A DNA stretch of 64,000 bases. It comes from Aphelocoma coerulescens. Lineage: Eukaryota; Chordata; Aves; Passeriformes; Corvidae. The notes under the pieces were generated by a model. That model was not told the origin of the DNA and did no database searches. It was given only the letters and a program-made list of their open reading frames with translations. The position numbers and the translations under genes are program-made. Shown in pieces: positions 1 through 12,400 of this stretch (the first letter of the stretch is position 1; every line of letters begins with the position of its first letter). The stretch is taken from the NCBI RefSeq assembly GCF_041296385.1, contig NC_091023.1, positions 5,456,924 through 5,520,923 of the forward strand, read 5' to 3'.

Positions 1-2940
1 AATTGGGAGGATCTATGTCATTGATTCCTGTCTAGGACCTAACTGCATTCAGATATTAAAATGAGAGAGATTCATGTAGACAGACAGATTGCTGTCATGT
101 CCTCTCCCTCCAGAGGAAAACACTGCAAGCCAACACCTGCCTATTCCACACACTCCCTGCTCTGTTCATTTAACACAGGTATTTCCAGCTGGTACAATTT
201 TCAATCCTTTGAAAGCTAGATTCAATTGACTTTTAACCACCAGGTAAATATGGGAGACATATATCTACTTTCCTGTATTATTTCTTTTCTATTCAGAACA
301 CCTATGGGTTTTTATCCCTGAAGGGTTGTGACTGAAACATAATAAGGGATAGAAATACTGGAAAGTAATATGTGAAATACATAAGGATGTGTTCAAGACT
401 GCATGTTTCTCATCCAGCTTGATTTGAATCTATCCAAACAAATTCCAATGTTATTGCAAAATTCCCTCCCCAGCTTTACATGCAGCAGTGCTGGAAAGGA
501 GCAGTGGTGTGTGTGAGGCTGCAGGAGCTGCTGTACCAAGGTGTTTAAAGCAGGAAGGCAGCTGATGGCAGGGTGATGATCCAAGGGAGCACAGCCAGCT
601 CAGGGAAAGGGATATTAAGCTCCTGGGTTTGCAGGGGGAATTGGGCTTACTGGAACCTAGATCTAAAATGGTTTCAGCCATGCAGTCTCACATACAAACT
701 GCCAGGGACAGCTGGGCAAGAAAACATGAGGCACTTCAGCAGAGGTGACACTTCCCTTGGGAAGGAAGGGCAGGTCCCAGCCCCCTCCAAGGTTGCCCAG
801 GTGTGGGCAGGTCTTGGCAGCCATGCCAGAGGCTACAAGGGCAAAAGGCAGTCAGCACAGGAGCTGCTGCAAGACCAGTCCCTGAAGGTCAAGAGCCTAT
901 TTCAGCCTGGAGTTTCAGATGGTGTTCACAGGAAGGGGTGTCTGAAGCACTGCAGGTCCCCACCCTGGGCCTTCAGTCCTCCTTGCCCTCCTCCCGAGTA
1001 CAGCCAGTCCTGCAAAGGATCCCTGTGGCATTTTGCACCCTGTGAATTGCTGCTGAATCTGCAGCACCACAAACCTCGAGCACAGGCACTGACCAGCTCA
1101 TTTTTCGAAAGCCTCACCAGTGGTTTGCAACGACAGAAAGGAAAACCAAGAAAAAGCAGCTGCTGCTCGTACGTGGCTGTGGTGAGTGGCATCCCTGCAC
1201 CCTCCCACCCCCACCCCTGCTGGTGACACCAGCACCTTTGGGACCTGCTGCTTCCTGCTGCCACCTGGAAACTCCACAGGACACAAACCCACACACCTCT
1301 GCCATGAGAAAACTGCACAGCTCCAAAGCCCGAGCTGGGACAACATCCAGTAACAAGGAAATAAAGGTGGGGATATGAGGGCATTGACATTGCCATGGAA
1401 CAACACTCTCGTAACATCTATTTACAAACACTGTCTTTTCAGGATCAAGAGGAGGCCAATTTAGATAAATGCTTAGTACTATAACAGAAGTAAAATCCTT
1501 TAAATGAAATAACATGTTATTTATGGTTGTGTTTACTTGCTGCTGATGCTCTCAAAAAAGATCATTCACTGAAAGGATGGAGATGTCCCGCCAAGCACAT
1601 GGGACCAGAGTTCACTGCTCTTGAGATGCTTTAGCACAGTGGTATCGTAAGTGGGAGAAAAAGATTATATCTTAATTTTGTTCAGTAAGATCAATTTTAT
1701 GCCTACTTCATCAGAAAAGCAACTGGAAACTGAAAGACAGAACTCAAACATGTCCTTTCAAGCTGTGGAAAAAAGTGGGTATGAAAAATGGCTACAATCT
1801 TAAAGGACAAGAGGACCATACTGTCTTTGCTATGTTATTGACTTGTTGGAAATGTAAAGCATGTTTAGATAAACATTATTTTCCATATGTCTTCAGCACA
1901 TTCACTTAACCATTAAAAGCATTTCTAAAAAATTTATTTTTAGGACTTTTTAATTGGAATTCAGTTCCCAGACAAATGCAGCTTGACCCAGCATGTGTTT
2001 AAAAATTACTCATATGGTAGATAGGAAAGCTGCCATGTACCTTATACTAACAGAAAAGTTTAAAAAAATAAGGCTGAAATACATTGTGAAACACTATTGG
2101 CTAAATAAAAATGTACTGATAGCTGACTTTAACTTGCATTGGTAAAATGAAATACAGGATTTAGTGAAAAAGCTTATAAAGAAAATCATTACATTTTGTT
2201 TCAAACTCAAATGAGAATCAGTCTTAAGAACATCTACTGAGAAAAGGAAATGCAAACAACTATTAAAATTGATTATTTGAGTAAGTGTTTCTTGCTTACG
2301 TAGCTGGTGTTGCTTCACATCAATCTCCACTACCTTGGGAAAACTTAAAATTTAGAAACAAGAACCAATGAAGACCCAGCAAAGGGAAGATTGTCATAAT
2401 AACTCATTTTCTGACTGATGAGCAAAATTCATTTCAAATTATTTCCTCTTGCTGCCTTTGGAAATGGAACATTACGTCTTTGCTCTCTGTGCTCTGCCTG
2501 ACAGTCACGGGCTGCCAGGGCTCCAAGGGGAATTGGAGGACTCTGGGCACTCTTTGGCATGCACAGGGCAGCGATGCAGGAGGCCAGCACAGACCTGTGA
2601 GCCTCACTGCCCTTGCCAGGTGTCCTGCTGCAGACAGGACCAGCTCTGCCCCGTCCCCACAGCGCTCTGTGCAGCAGAACTGGCCCAAGAGGCCTGAGCT
2701 GTGTGAGCAGCACGTAACAAACCCAGCCAGGGTTACAGCCACTGCTGTTTACCATGCTGCATCTCCCTCAGGGTTTTCTGCTTGTGCTTATAAAGGGTTA
2801 CCTCTCAACCCTTACCATTTCTTCTTTCTCAGCTTTGCTTCCCCCAGTCCTGCAATATTCCAGTTCACCTCCACCACGTCTTTCCAAGGAGCGCGTCCTC
2901 GCTCTCACTGCTGAGCACAGCAACTGCTCACAGCAGCGAG

Positions 2941-3060
2941 GGAGCATCTCTGGGCAGCAGTGAGGGGGCATCTCTGGGCAGCAGTGAGGGGGCATCTCTG
3001 GGCAGCAGTGAGGGGGCACCTCTGGGCAGCAGTGAGGGAGCCTCTCTGGGCAGCAGCTGG
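2941..3060. repeat. Minisatellite, 24-bp unit x5
   Basis: There are five head-to-tail 24-bp units, at 2941, 2965, 2989, 3013 and 3037. The core is GGGGCATCTCTGGGCAGCAG followed by TGAG. Units 2 and 3 are identical. Unit 1 has GGAG for GGGG at its start, unit 4 has CACCTC for CATCTC, and unit 5 has two further differences and a diverged end. Because 24 is a multiple of 3, frames stay open across the array on both strands and give repetitive eight-residue peptides. These are a by-product of the repeat and not evidence of a gene. Confidence 0.95.
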
Positions 3061-5460
3061 CAGGCAGTGCCTCCACCAGCACAAGGCCCTCTCCTGTTCG
3101 CATGATGCTCAGAGCTGGAGCAAATGCTGGTTTTGGGCAGCTGCCAATCTCACAACCCACGAACAAGATCCTAAACAGAACTGGGACATTTGTTCTCTCT
3201 CAATCTGGCACACACCATGAGGCAGCATCCCTGGGGGAGCCCCTTCCTCAAGTGCCCTGCACTAAGGATTTTGTGGCTGCTGCCATTTTGGTAGCTGCTA
3301 CTTCATGCAGGCGATGAAAAACACACCTGGCATCGTGCAACTTAAATGAAAACCTGCAGTTTGTGCTGAAAGCACAGCTACAGAAACACAGAACCTGCAC
3401 ATGAACACAGAGATGGTGCCCTGACCCCCCACCCAGGCGTGGCCCATCGTAACCCCTCGCTCTGTGCCAGGGCAGGGTGCCAGCCTGCACATCCATCCTC
3501 AGCCCTGCCAGAGAGCCACACCAACCACAGCCCGGGTCCCAGCCCAGATGGCAACGCTTCCACTGCTGTCTGTGTCAGGCCAGGTTGGTGGCAGCAACCA
3601 CCAATGAGAAGTTTTAGAACTTGGTGTCAGAGCCTGCAGTCTGTCAGGGTGACTTTGCCTTGAAAGCTTGGATGGCAGCAAAGATGAAAAATGGTTTTGC
3701 CATTTTCTCCCTGTCTGCCCTCAAACTATTTATGCCCAGCAGGACACAGAGGGCTCGCTCCCACATGTGGCTCCTGTTCCTATCCCTACCAGCCACTGGC
3801 CAAGGGGTGCTTGAAGCTGTGGCTTCCTCTGAGATTGGGGCAGCTGAAGGCTGGGGAAGAAGCACCCCTTGGGCACAGTGCAGAGGCAGCGGGAATTAAG
3901 GAAATCTCATTAAATCCACGCCTGTAGCTCACTCAGGGAGGCTCTCTCCCATTTAAAGACAGCCAGGAACTCTGGTCTGTGCCAGATGTGGAGTGCCCAG
4001 TGACGCTGCCTCTGCACAAGGACCTGAAACAGCAACAGGATACAGGGGATACACTGAACTGGAAGTGTCCAAGAAGCTGAAACCAGGAGGGGTTTAGTAG
4101 AAATCTGTAGTTTTTCTGGGATTTGCAAACAAATAAAATCTATTCCTTCCTGAAGTCCAGAGCTAGCTAATTTATTTCTAAGTGTTCATTTCAACAGGCT
4201 TTCTCAGTCTTCCTGACCAAAACACTTGCCAGTACTCCATATGAAATTCCAACTCAAAGAGATAGTCTTAAAGACTTCTGCTACCAGCTGACAGGAAAGT
4301 TGAATTCCAGTTTCTGACCTCCTTCTAATGTCATAAGTACAGAGCAACATGAAAAATGCCTAGAACCAAGGCACCAGCTGTGGGTCGAGTCCAGCACTTC
4401 ATATCCATTTGACACAAGTGTAAATCCACAACTAATAAAGTCGGTAAAGAAGACAGGAAAAATAATCAAGTTTTGGTCCTCATAACAAAATCAGCTCTCA
4501 AGAAGGCTGTGCTGAGGTTTTCTGACTCAGTTCATACAGCTGGTGCTGCAACAGCAACACACTGGGTTAACTGCAATGCCAGAGAGGGCTCCTGTGAGAG
4601 AGGAACGGTTGGGACCCTCCTAGCAAACCCTCCATCCTGAAGGAATGGACTGGGGGAAGCCGAGGGAAAAGAAGGATCTGTGACTCGTCACATTCCCCAC
4701 ATCCTGTTTGATAAGTGATGCCCAAGAGAAGAAAATTTCAGAAAGGGGGGACCAGAAACAAAATCCAGTGGGTCAGAAGCCTACATGAAGGTGGGGGAAA
4801 AATAATGCCTTATGTTGGTATCTCAGGTCCTTCCCTTTGGCTGATACCATGCCTGCAGTTGCCTTGCCAGCCTGTTTTACCCACCAAACTCAGCTACAGG
4901 CAGGATCATGCCCATCGAGCTTGAAATCTCTGACATTCAGAGGATTTATGAAAAGTATTTTGCTTTTGTCCCCCTGAAATTACATCATTCTCCTCTTTTA
5001 TCTGTCTTAAGTGTCAGGAGAGTGTGATGTTAATGAGATGTACAAAGGCTTTTGGGTAGCTGAACAGTTTTATAGTCCCACATTGATAAATTTAAGCATT
5101 TGTCACTGTTACCACATTAATGTTTCTTCCTGAGATCAAAGTCTGGATTTGCTGCATTAAGTGGGACCGTCCTCTGCTTCGCATCACCACACGTTACCTT
5201 CCGAGGAAATGAATTGTGATTCTGGATTTTTACATTCACAGTTTAATCACACCCTGATTCTCACACCTGCTGATTCCCATCTCTACATGCAGTATGCAAG
5301 CCATCTTTTTATTATGGATTTTCTCCTTGCTACCTGTGTGAAAAACCTGACTATCTTGTTTCAGGACAATCACTTTCTTCTGCCTCTGAAAGGCTGCCTC
5401 CGCAGTAAAGAATACAGACAATTTCCTCCCTTCTGGAACCCTGGATCCAGTCATGTTAAT

Positions 5461-5514
5461 TTACATTTATATAGCACCTTTCATCCCTGAAGATCCCAAT
5501 GCACTTTACAAATT
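5461..5514. repeat. Possible ancient interspersed-repeat fragment
   Basis: The segment opens TTACATTTATATAGCACCTT and continues through TCATCC to CCCAATGCACTTTACAAA. It resembles a motif I associate with old vertebrate repeats (TATATAGCRCCTTTCA ... CAAAGCRCTTTACA). I cannot name the family with certainty. A chance match or a conserved non-coding element is also possible. Confidence 0.3.
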
Positions 5515-6035
5515 CCTGCTCTCTGTACACAGAAGCTGTACAAATAGACAGGCTACACAAACAGACACAGGATCCCATTGCCAGCCTCTGAAACACATCC
5601 CTCTGCCTGTATTCCCAGCACACTCGTGGCTATCCAGCTCTGCACGCCCTGCAGCATATCAAGGAGGGAAACATGGCAGTGTGATTTAGAGGCGCATTGG
5701 GGAAGCACGAGGAATGTGGGCAAGCAATGGAATGGCTTTACAGCCTGGCTGAGTGACATCTCCTTGGCACCCTGCTACACAGGTTAAAATGAGGCAAAAG
5801 CTGATTTGCAGTGAGTTACATCTCACTGCCTCAGTGCTGCTGTCAGTGCCTGTAGAAGTCCAGGTTTGCTGCTCCCTCCCACTGATGGGTAACCCTCAAG
5901 CAGTTTATTTTTTAAAACTGTAAAGTATCTGTTTTCTTTGTAATGAAAACATAAGGGGAAATACCCGCCCCCTCCCAAGAGCAGCGGTCGACTGGCTCCA
6001 GCCAACGTGAGGATGGAGGAGAAGGGAGAAGCCCA

Positions 6036-6041
6036 GCATAC
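6036..6041 (-). other. GPC1: 5' splice donor of the GPC1 exon
   Basis: On the minus strand the exon closes ...CTCAG and the intron opens GTATGC (6041 down to 6036), a normal GT donor after a CAG exon end. Glypican similarity stops exactly here. The open frame continues into the intron for about 70 codons of unrelated sequence. The splice phase is 0. Confidence 0.85.
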
Positions 6042-6433
6042 CTGAGACACCTTTTTGACCACGTCGCTGCCCACAAGGAAGCCCTGTGCGTAGGAGCGCG
6101 CTGCGATGAAGGCTCGGGTTGCCTTCACCTTCAGGTCCCTGGGCACCTCCCCGAAGGGTTTGTGCTGCTCGGCGTGTTTCACCATGCAGTCCAGGTACTC
6201 ATCTGTGATGTGGTACTGGGGGTTCAGCAGCTTGAAGAGCCTCTCCAGCAGGCGTGTCCAGAACTCATTGAGGGCCTCTTCCAAGTTGATGTTGGAGCTC
6301 CGGTAGTAGCGGCGCAGCTCGCTGTACAAGTCCTTGAAGACCTTCACATTTTGAGTGTACAATTCTCCATACATGCTTGGAAAAGCATCATAAAGAGCCT
6401 TTTCTGACTTGTTCAACAAATCCTGGAAATAAC
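6042..6433 (-). CDS. GPC1: Glypican-1 internal exon (partial CDS)
   Basis: This is one internal exon of a glypican, a GPI-anchored heparan sulfate proteoglycan core protein of the cell surface that modulates growth-factor signalling. The exon is 392 bp: two bases completing a split codon, then 130 full codons ending on a complete CAG codon. It begins [20 protein letters not shown] and ends near SDVVKKVSQ. Family landmarks are the stretches [51 protein letters not shown] and [10 protein letters not shown], all from the alpha-helical N-terminal lobe. The DEYLDC cysteine is conserved. The NKS sequon near the exon start matches a glycosylation position known in human GPC1. Wording such as [18 protein letters not shown] and SDVVKKV favours GPC1 over GPC4/GPC6 (inference from remembered family sequences). 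An open frame runs past both ends, but that flanking sequence is intronic. The heparan sulfate sites and GPI signal lie in other exons, not seen here. Confidence 0.9.
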
Positions 6434-6460
6434 CTGAAAGATAAGAAAAAGGAGAGGTGA
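6434..6460 (-). other. GPC1: 3' splice acceptor and polypyrimidine tract of the GPC1 exon
   Basis: Read on the minus strand, a pyrimidine-rich run (CCTTTTTCTTATCTTTCAG) ends in AG at 6435-6434, directly before the first exon base at 6433. The cut falls after the first base of a codon, so the upstream exon must supply one base. This fixes the exon start: glypican similarity begins just after it, and the frame upstream of it does not resemble glypicans. Confidence 0.85.
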
Positions 6461-9400
6461 TGTATCTGTTGGACAAGCTGGAATCCAACAGGCTGTGTCA
6501 TTTGGCAGCACAACTGAATACCCAGAGAAAAGAGAAGGGCCCTGACAGAGCTTTTCCTCCAACCAACATTACCCACACTCTCAGACTTGAGCCTTAGCCA
6601 TGAAGATAGAAGGAGGAACCCCCCCATGCTGGAGAACCCTGGTCTGGGCCTCTCCACCTCTTCTGGCAGCCTTACCTGGAAGCAAAGCTGGGTCTCTTTT
6701 CTGAATCCGCAAAGTGTCACAGTGTTACTCGTAAGTTTTCTTTACAACTGGCATTGCTTACACAAACCCTAAGCTGCCACATGTTATTTCCAAAGCTCTG
6801 GTGAGATGAAACAGGGCTGCCACGAGGACACCAACCCTTCCCAGGGACATCCCCTCAGTCCTGGCTGGGGCAGCCACGCTGGCTCTGGGCACAGCCCCTA
6901 AGACAGGAGCCAGAGTCCCAGTGCAGTGTCAGGAACAGGCACATCCTCCTGGGTATTCTGAGACAGGGCTGTACCCAAGTGGTTTTTAACCGAGGCCAAT
7001 ATTATCTCGGGTCTGGGGTTCTCATCCCATTTGCTTACTTGGGTGTGCATCCTGCTTTTGTTTCAGCATAAATAACTGTGTGGTTTTACACCCTTGGTTC
7101 AGTGGTCTTAGATGTGACAGAAACATGATGCTCTTGCTACACACAGCAGGGTAAAAATGACAGATTTGACTCTTCCCTTACCAACATCTTTAGCTATTTC
7201 CATCCTCTCAAATGCCAGCTACCTTCAGCCTGAGACTGCACAGTGGGGAACTCATAGCAGGATCGGCCTGATTCAATTAACAGATTTACATAAGCAACTT
7301 AAATCATCATTGAAGTCAGTGAGAGGAAAAATAATTTAAATAATAATTTTAATTCCAATTACATTTTTACTTTTTAGGGTCTTTTTGAAGCAAACCTGAT
7401 TAAACTATTCTTTAAATCTAAATTACTATTATTTTTTTTGGTGATGCATGATAAGCTCTAGTTGGAGACAAACTGTTATTCAATTAAAATCAAACAGCTT
7501 GTGTATTTAGGTACATAAATTAACTTTAGTGGTCTAGACATATAAGAAAGGAAAGAAAAGTTTCTGAAAAATGCATATTGCATGTACAAAGCTTTATTAA
7601 AAAGTATTTTTTGAGGGAATGGCGCTGACTACAATTAAAGACCTCTAAAACTGTAGAACCAATAAAACTCAGATCCATAAGTCTTGCTTATACTCACTGA
7701 CTGAGAAGGGCCATACAAGGAAGCTTTCCTACATTAAGGATCTGTCATTGGTTTCTCAGATTTGAATGAAGCTAAAACTTAACAAGAGAATTGATCAAGT
7801 GAAAAGAACCCTCTGCATTTGCACCACAGGCTGCTAATACTGAAAATTCCTGTGCTATTTTAACAAAGCAACACCGAGCATTAATAGCCTGGCCTTGTCC
7901 AGCCACTATCATGTGCTGCTTAATAGATTAAAATTTGATCTAAGAGATTTTTACTTTTAAAAGATTGTGAGCAAGCTAGGTCTTAGCAGAAGTCTGGTTT
8001 AGTCACTTACGCAGAAAGTAAAGATCTGTTATCTGGAATGTTGAATAAAAACTGGTTTTCAAATGTACTTTGGGAAGAAATTTATTCTTATTCAGCAAGA
8101 CTGTGTTGGAAGTTTGTATCTCCAATCATTTTTACTGGGATCCCTCCATCTCTCAAATGACTGATCATGCATCTTCCCCACTAAAACTGGATTTCTCCCT
8201 ACAGACACCAGGTGTCAGGGCATCAAAGCCACCTATGACCTTGCAGTGGGGGGTTCTCAATAGGGAAAAAAGACAAAACCAGATCCCATCAGATTAGTAA
8301 GAAGAGATGCTGCAGCACATACCAATGCTAACGTATCTTATCATAGCCTCTCCTCTGGAATCTGAAGACAAAGGCTGACTCAACCCCTGCCCTCTCCCTG
8401 GGTCCCAACTCCCACTCCCCTGCCCCAGCTGCCAGAGAGGAGCTCTCTCCCAAGGTAGGACACTCATAATTAAACCCTGGCAAGTGTTCCTGGCACACAC
8501 CCGGCGCCCGCCCCGGGAGCCCTGCGCAGACCCCTCTGCTGCAGAGTGCTCAGGTACCCCTGGGAGCTGTGCTCCGTCCCCAGCACAGCAGCTGTGTGCA
8601 CACAATTCTGGAATTTCGGCCACTCCACCAACATGTGAGAGGCTGCAAGAGGATGATTGCTCTTTGTGAGTTTCTCAACCAGCATTTCTCTCCTGCTCTA
8701 GTGTCACACCTAAGCTTGGGCTGAGGAGATCCCAGCGGGGTGAGGTCCAGGCAGCCCTGAGCTCCAGCGCATCCCAGCACTGCTGTGAGCTGACTCGGGG
8801 CTCACCCTGCTGCAGCAGGGCAGGGGCACCCTCCCTGCAGTGCCTCCTGAAGGGGCTCACAAGCCAGGCAGGTGACTGTCAGGCAGAAGGTTTGTCCTGG
8901 CAGGACACTTGTTGGGAGCTGACTAATCTACGGTGGCTTCATTTTTCTGTTCCTTTCTGCCTGTACAAGGAACAGAAACAGCACTCACCTCCAACAGACA
9001 TAAGTACAAAGTTTCTCTGATGCTGATGAGGCATCATCAAAAAGCTCTTCCCTACCCTAACGTATCACTCCAAACACCGCTGGTTGCCCATTCAAAAATT
9101 AATTAAACTGAGCTCAAACTCTCCTCCTTGTATGATCAGTGTTCTTTTCTGCGTGACAAGAGACACAAACTGAACAATTTGCTCAGCAATCCAGGTCCGA
9201 CATGCAGCTTTGCACTCACCATCAGGCGGAAGAAAACACCAACAAACACAGCCCAATTTGTCAATTCAAGGCAAAATTACTGCCTTTGTTTTGCTACAAG
9301 AGAAACAAGATGTGTATCTCCCTGTTAAAAAATTGGAGCCTGCTCTCAAAAAAGTCCGAGCTAATTAAGGGCTGATGAACTGTTACTTCTCACCCAAGGG

Positions 9401-12400
9401 AGGAACACTGATTACAGCCAATTCATTTGTGGCTGGTTCTCACAAAGTTCTTCTAGTTTTCCCACACTGAAGGAAAAAAATCTACACTAGCCAGGGAAAA
9501 TTAATTACCAATTAAGTCTACACGTGTTTGTGATGAATGACTGACCTGGCAGGAAATTTAGATGCCCATTTTGCAGTATCAGAAGGCACTACCAAGTGAG
9601 ATTCGTCAAGAGGGATGCCAACTTCCCTGTTCCTCAGTACAGTGTCAGCTGAGATCTCCAAGTAACACTGCATCTCCTCCTTAACACTCCCTGCCTGCTA
9701 ATGTCCAACCTTTTAATGACTTTAGACGTGTCATAGATTATGGATATGCAGGGCTTTGGGATGAGACAGCTTGCTGAAGCACACTTCAGGCTCCTGCCAT
9801 TCTACCTTGATTTCAGGTAGAAGGAATTATTTATTTGAAGGGGAGCACCCCTTATCTGTAGTCATGGTGGGTGGGGGACCCTCAGGTAACAGGGTGCTCC
9901 AAGTCTCTAATAATGCAGCTGTCCCACTGCTCCTGTCAGAAGTTACCAGTAACAGGGCAAGCAGGTACCTTTGGATCTATCAGCTGCCACTTGGTCACCA
10001 CTGCTGGGTCTGCCCTGGCTCCCAGAGCACCATTAGAGTGCTTAGCTCAGGCAGGGCATGAGCACATGGAGGCAGCTTCACCCAGGTCACACACTGGACA
10101 CAGCCCCAAGGCCCCTGAGCTCTGCTGACACCACGTCTTCTGTGCCAGCAAAAGACTCAAGCCATGAACTGCACTCATGCACTGTAGCACAGGGCTTTGT
10201 CAGCCTCGTGAATGGCATGGATGGAGGGAAAGGGCTCACGAGGAGCCAGTGCTGTCCTGTAAAGCCCTTCTGGCTCCAGGAGGCACCACTGCACTCCCAT
10301 CCCTGGGGGCAGGAACATAGCTGAGGTGGCTCTGCAGAGGCCATCTTCCCTCTGAAAGGACACATTTGCTTCCACTATGAGTCGCAAGAAAGCAGCTACA
10401 GATTCTGTGGACCTGTGCTGAAAAACCATGGCTGTTCTTGGCTTCTGCAAGCCCCAGGAACTTGACAGCACTAGCCAGAGACACCTCCCTGTGAGTCACC
10501 TGCTAAATCCATGACTGGCCTTCCCCTCTTTCAAAAAGTTTTCTTCAGGAGCCATTGAACAGGCCAGTCCTTCCTCACCACTGCCAGCTGAGGGACACAA
10601 CACTGCCAAGCCCAGCAGGTGACTTTCAACACCAGTACTTCAGATAAATCAAACTCAAATTTTCCCTGGGCCAATGCAAGGCACGGCTCCTCAACCAAGG
10701 CTGCTCCTACATGAAACATCAGCTTTCACACCCTTGCTGCAAAGTATTCAAAAGAAAAACAAACTGAAATGGAAGTCTGTTTTATTACTATTATCATTGC
10801 TTCTCACTTCCAGGCTCAGAAACAAGACAACTGGCTTTGCTCAAAAGAAATTTGCCTTTTGGCAGAGGCCAGGTCTGAAGAAGTCTGCCTCAAATAAAAA
10901 AATGCCAGAAGGTTATGAGCAAAGAAATGAAAGGTTTTTACAAGCAAAATGATTCTGCCACCTTGGCTGTGCTTTCTCTTGTTGTTGTAGTGATAAAAAC
11001 TTATTTCTCAGAGAATTAAGTTTTCAACCAGAATCTATAACCTTTGCATTCAAGAGAGATTGCAAATCCCCACCCATTTCCCTGCTTCACAGCTTCCCAA
11101 TGTTCGCAGCTCATATTTTCACAGTTTCCACATTTTCACAACTCTGGATTCAAATTGGGAAGCTGTGAACAGCACGGCAGGGACCGGCAGTTTCCCTCTG
11201 AAGATGGAAAAGTTTTGAGTTTCTCCTTCCTCAACCCCCCAGCACCAAATACTTTATCCAAGCTCTTTGCTACCATTTGATCACTCAACATCTGGAACAC
11301 ACTGGGGTTTCTTCAACGAATACAATGATGGAATGGGAATGGATGCAGGAGGGACTGAGATCACTGAAGGAAGAACACCCAAATGCTCTTTTGGCATGCA
11401 GCAGAGCTGGCTTTCTTCAAGCCCCATCAAATTTGAGAGGCATGCTAGAGGAAATATGAGAAACGGAGAAAGGTGACTGAATTACTGTCAATCTGAATAT
11501 TATTAAAATTTTAAGCAGAAAACTACAGCACAAAATGTCTTAGGCACAACTGGAAAGAGTTGAGACTGGAGAAACACCAATGGTGTTCTTGTGAAAATGC
11601 TGCAAAAGTTTTGCAGCAATGGGTGAAATTAAAACCCAGACAGCTTTGCCTGGTGAGCTCAGTTTGTGGTCTGAGGGCCTAGCCATGAACTGCCAGCACA
11701 GCTGGAGGTGGGGGCAACAGTGTGAGGAGGAAGAAGTATCAGATCCTGTATTGTAACTTCTCAATTTTGAGCAAGCACATGAGCCTGTGGTGGAATTCAC
11801 ACAGGGCCAGAGCCACGGAGCATCTCTGCAGCTCTGGAGGAAGGCTGGGGAAATATGCTCACTATGAACAAACTGCTGTGTTTCAGGACTGGGCTGAGAA
11901 CAGGAGAGGAAATGTAGCTGGTTCTGTGATGCCCTGAACCCCAGCCAAGCAGGGAAAGAAACAGGATGGAGATGTCTGCTAGAGCAGAACTCCTGCTTGG
12001 TGCCAGCCCTGTTGGTCTGAGGAACAGTCTTTTCCTGGGCTGAGCTCCCATTTAATACCCTGCTGCAGTTCCCAGTACCAGTTTGCTTCTCCAGTTGGTT
12101 CTAATGCTGTTCTTGTATTATTCTTAGAAGGGAATAATTCAGCAACAGATTTAAGCCATTAAAATCCAATTCTAATGTGTTCATGTCTATTTTATTCACT
12201 TCAGCAAGTACAATGATATTTTATTTATAAAATTGTTATTACTAATTTAAGTACCACCCATGGCTGTGATGAAGAGCTGATATCAATCCAAGAGCAGCGA
12301 TATACTCTGCTTCATACCTTGGCTGGGTCCTGCCACAGGAAATAACCACAGTGAGACTGAGGGACTTAGGCTCCATGAGCAGGTAGTCCTGGATACAGAA

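Larger units (their letters stand above)
1..6041 (-). other. GPC1: GPC1 intron downstream of the exon (partial)
   Basis: This runs from the exon's donor to the window edge. I looked for the next glypican exon (the Tyr-Cys-x-His-Cys region) on the minus strand and did not see it, so it probably lies beyond the window. The longest open frame, plus strand 573-1226 (217 codons), has no recognisable domain and overlaps other open frames on the opposite strand, so I treat it as chance. The stretch 1500-2430 is AT-rich. The stretch 2430-4100 is more GC-rich and contains the minisatellite listed separately. No other gene or RNA is supported. Confidence 0.6.

Noticed and set aside
573..1226. 217-codon plus-strand open frame, the longest outside the exon
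   Set aside because: No recognisable domain, no signal or splice structure, overlaps several open frames on the other strand in a GC-richer patch. Likely chance.
5823..6041. Open frame continuing past the glypican similarity toward lower coordinates
   Set aside because: It lies beyond a good GT donor and has no glypican similarity, so it is intronic read-through.
6434..6488. ATG at 6488 as a possible start of the glypican frame
   Set aside because: It is upstream of the acceptor AG and unrelated to glypican sequence. The exon is internal and begins mid-codon.
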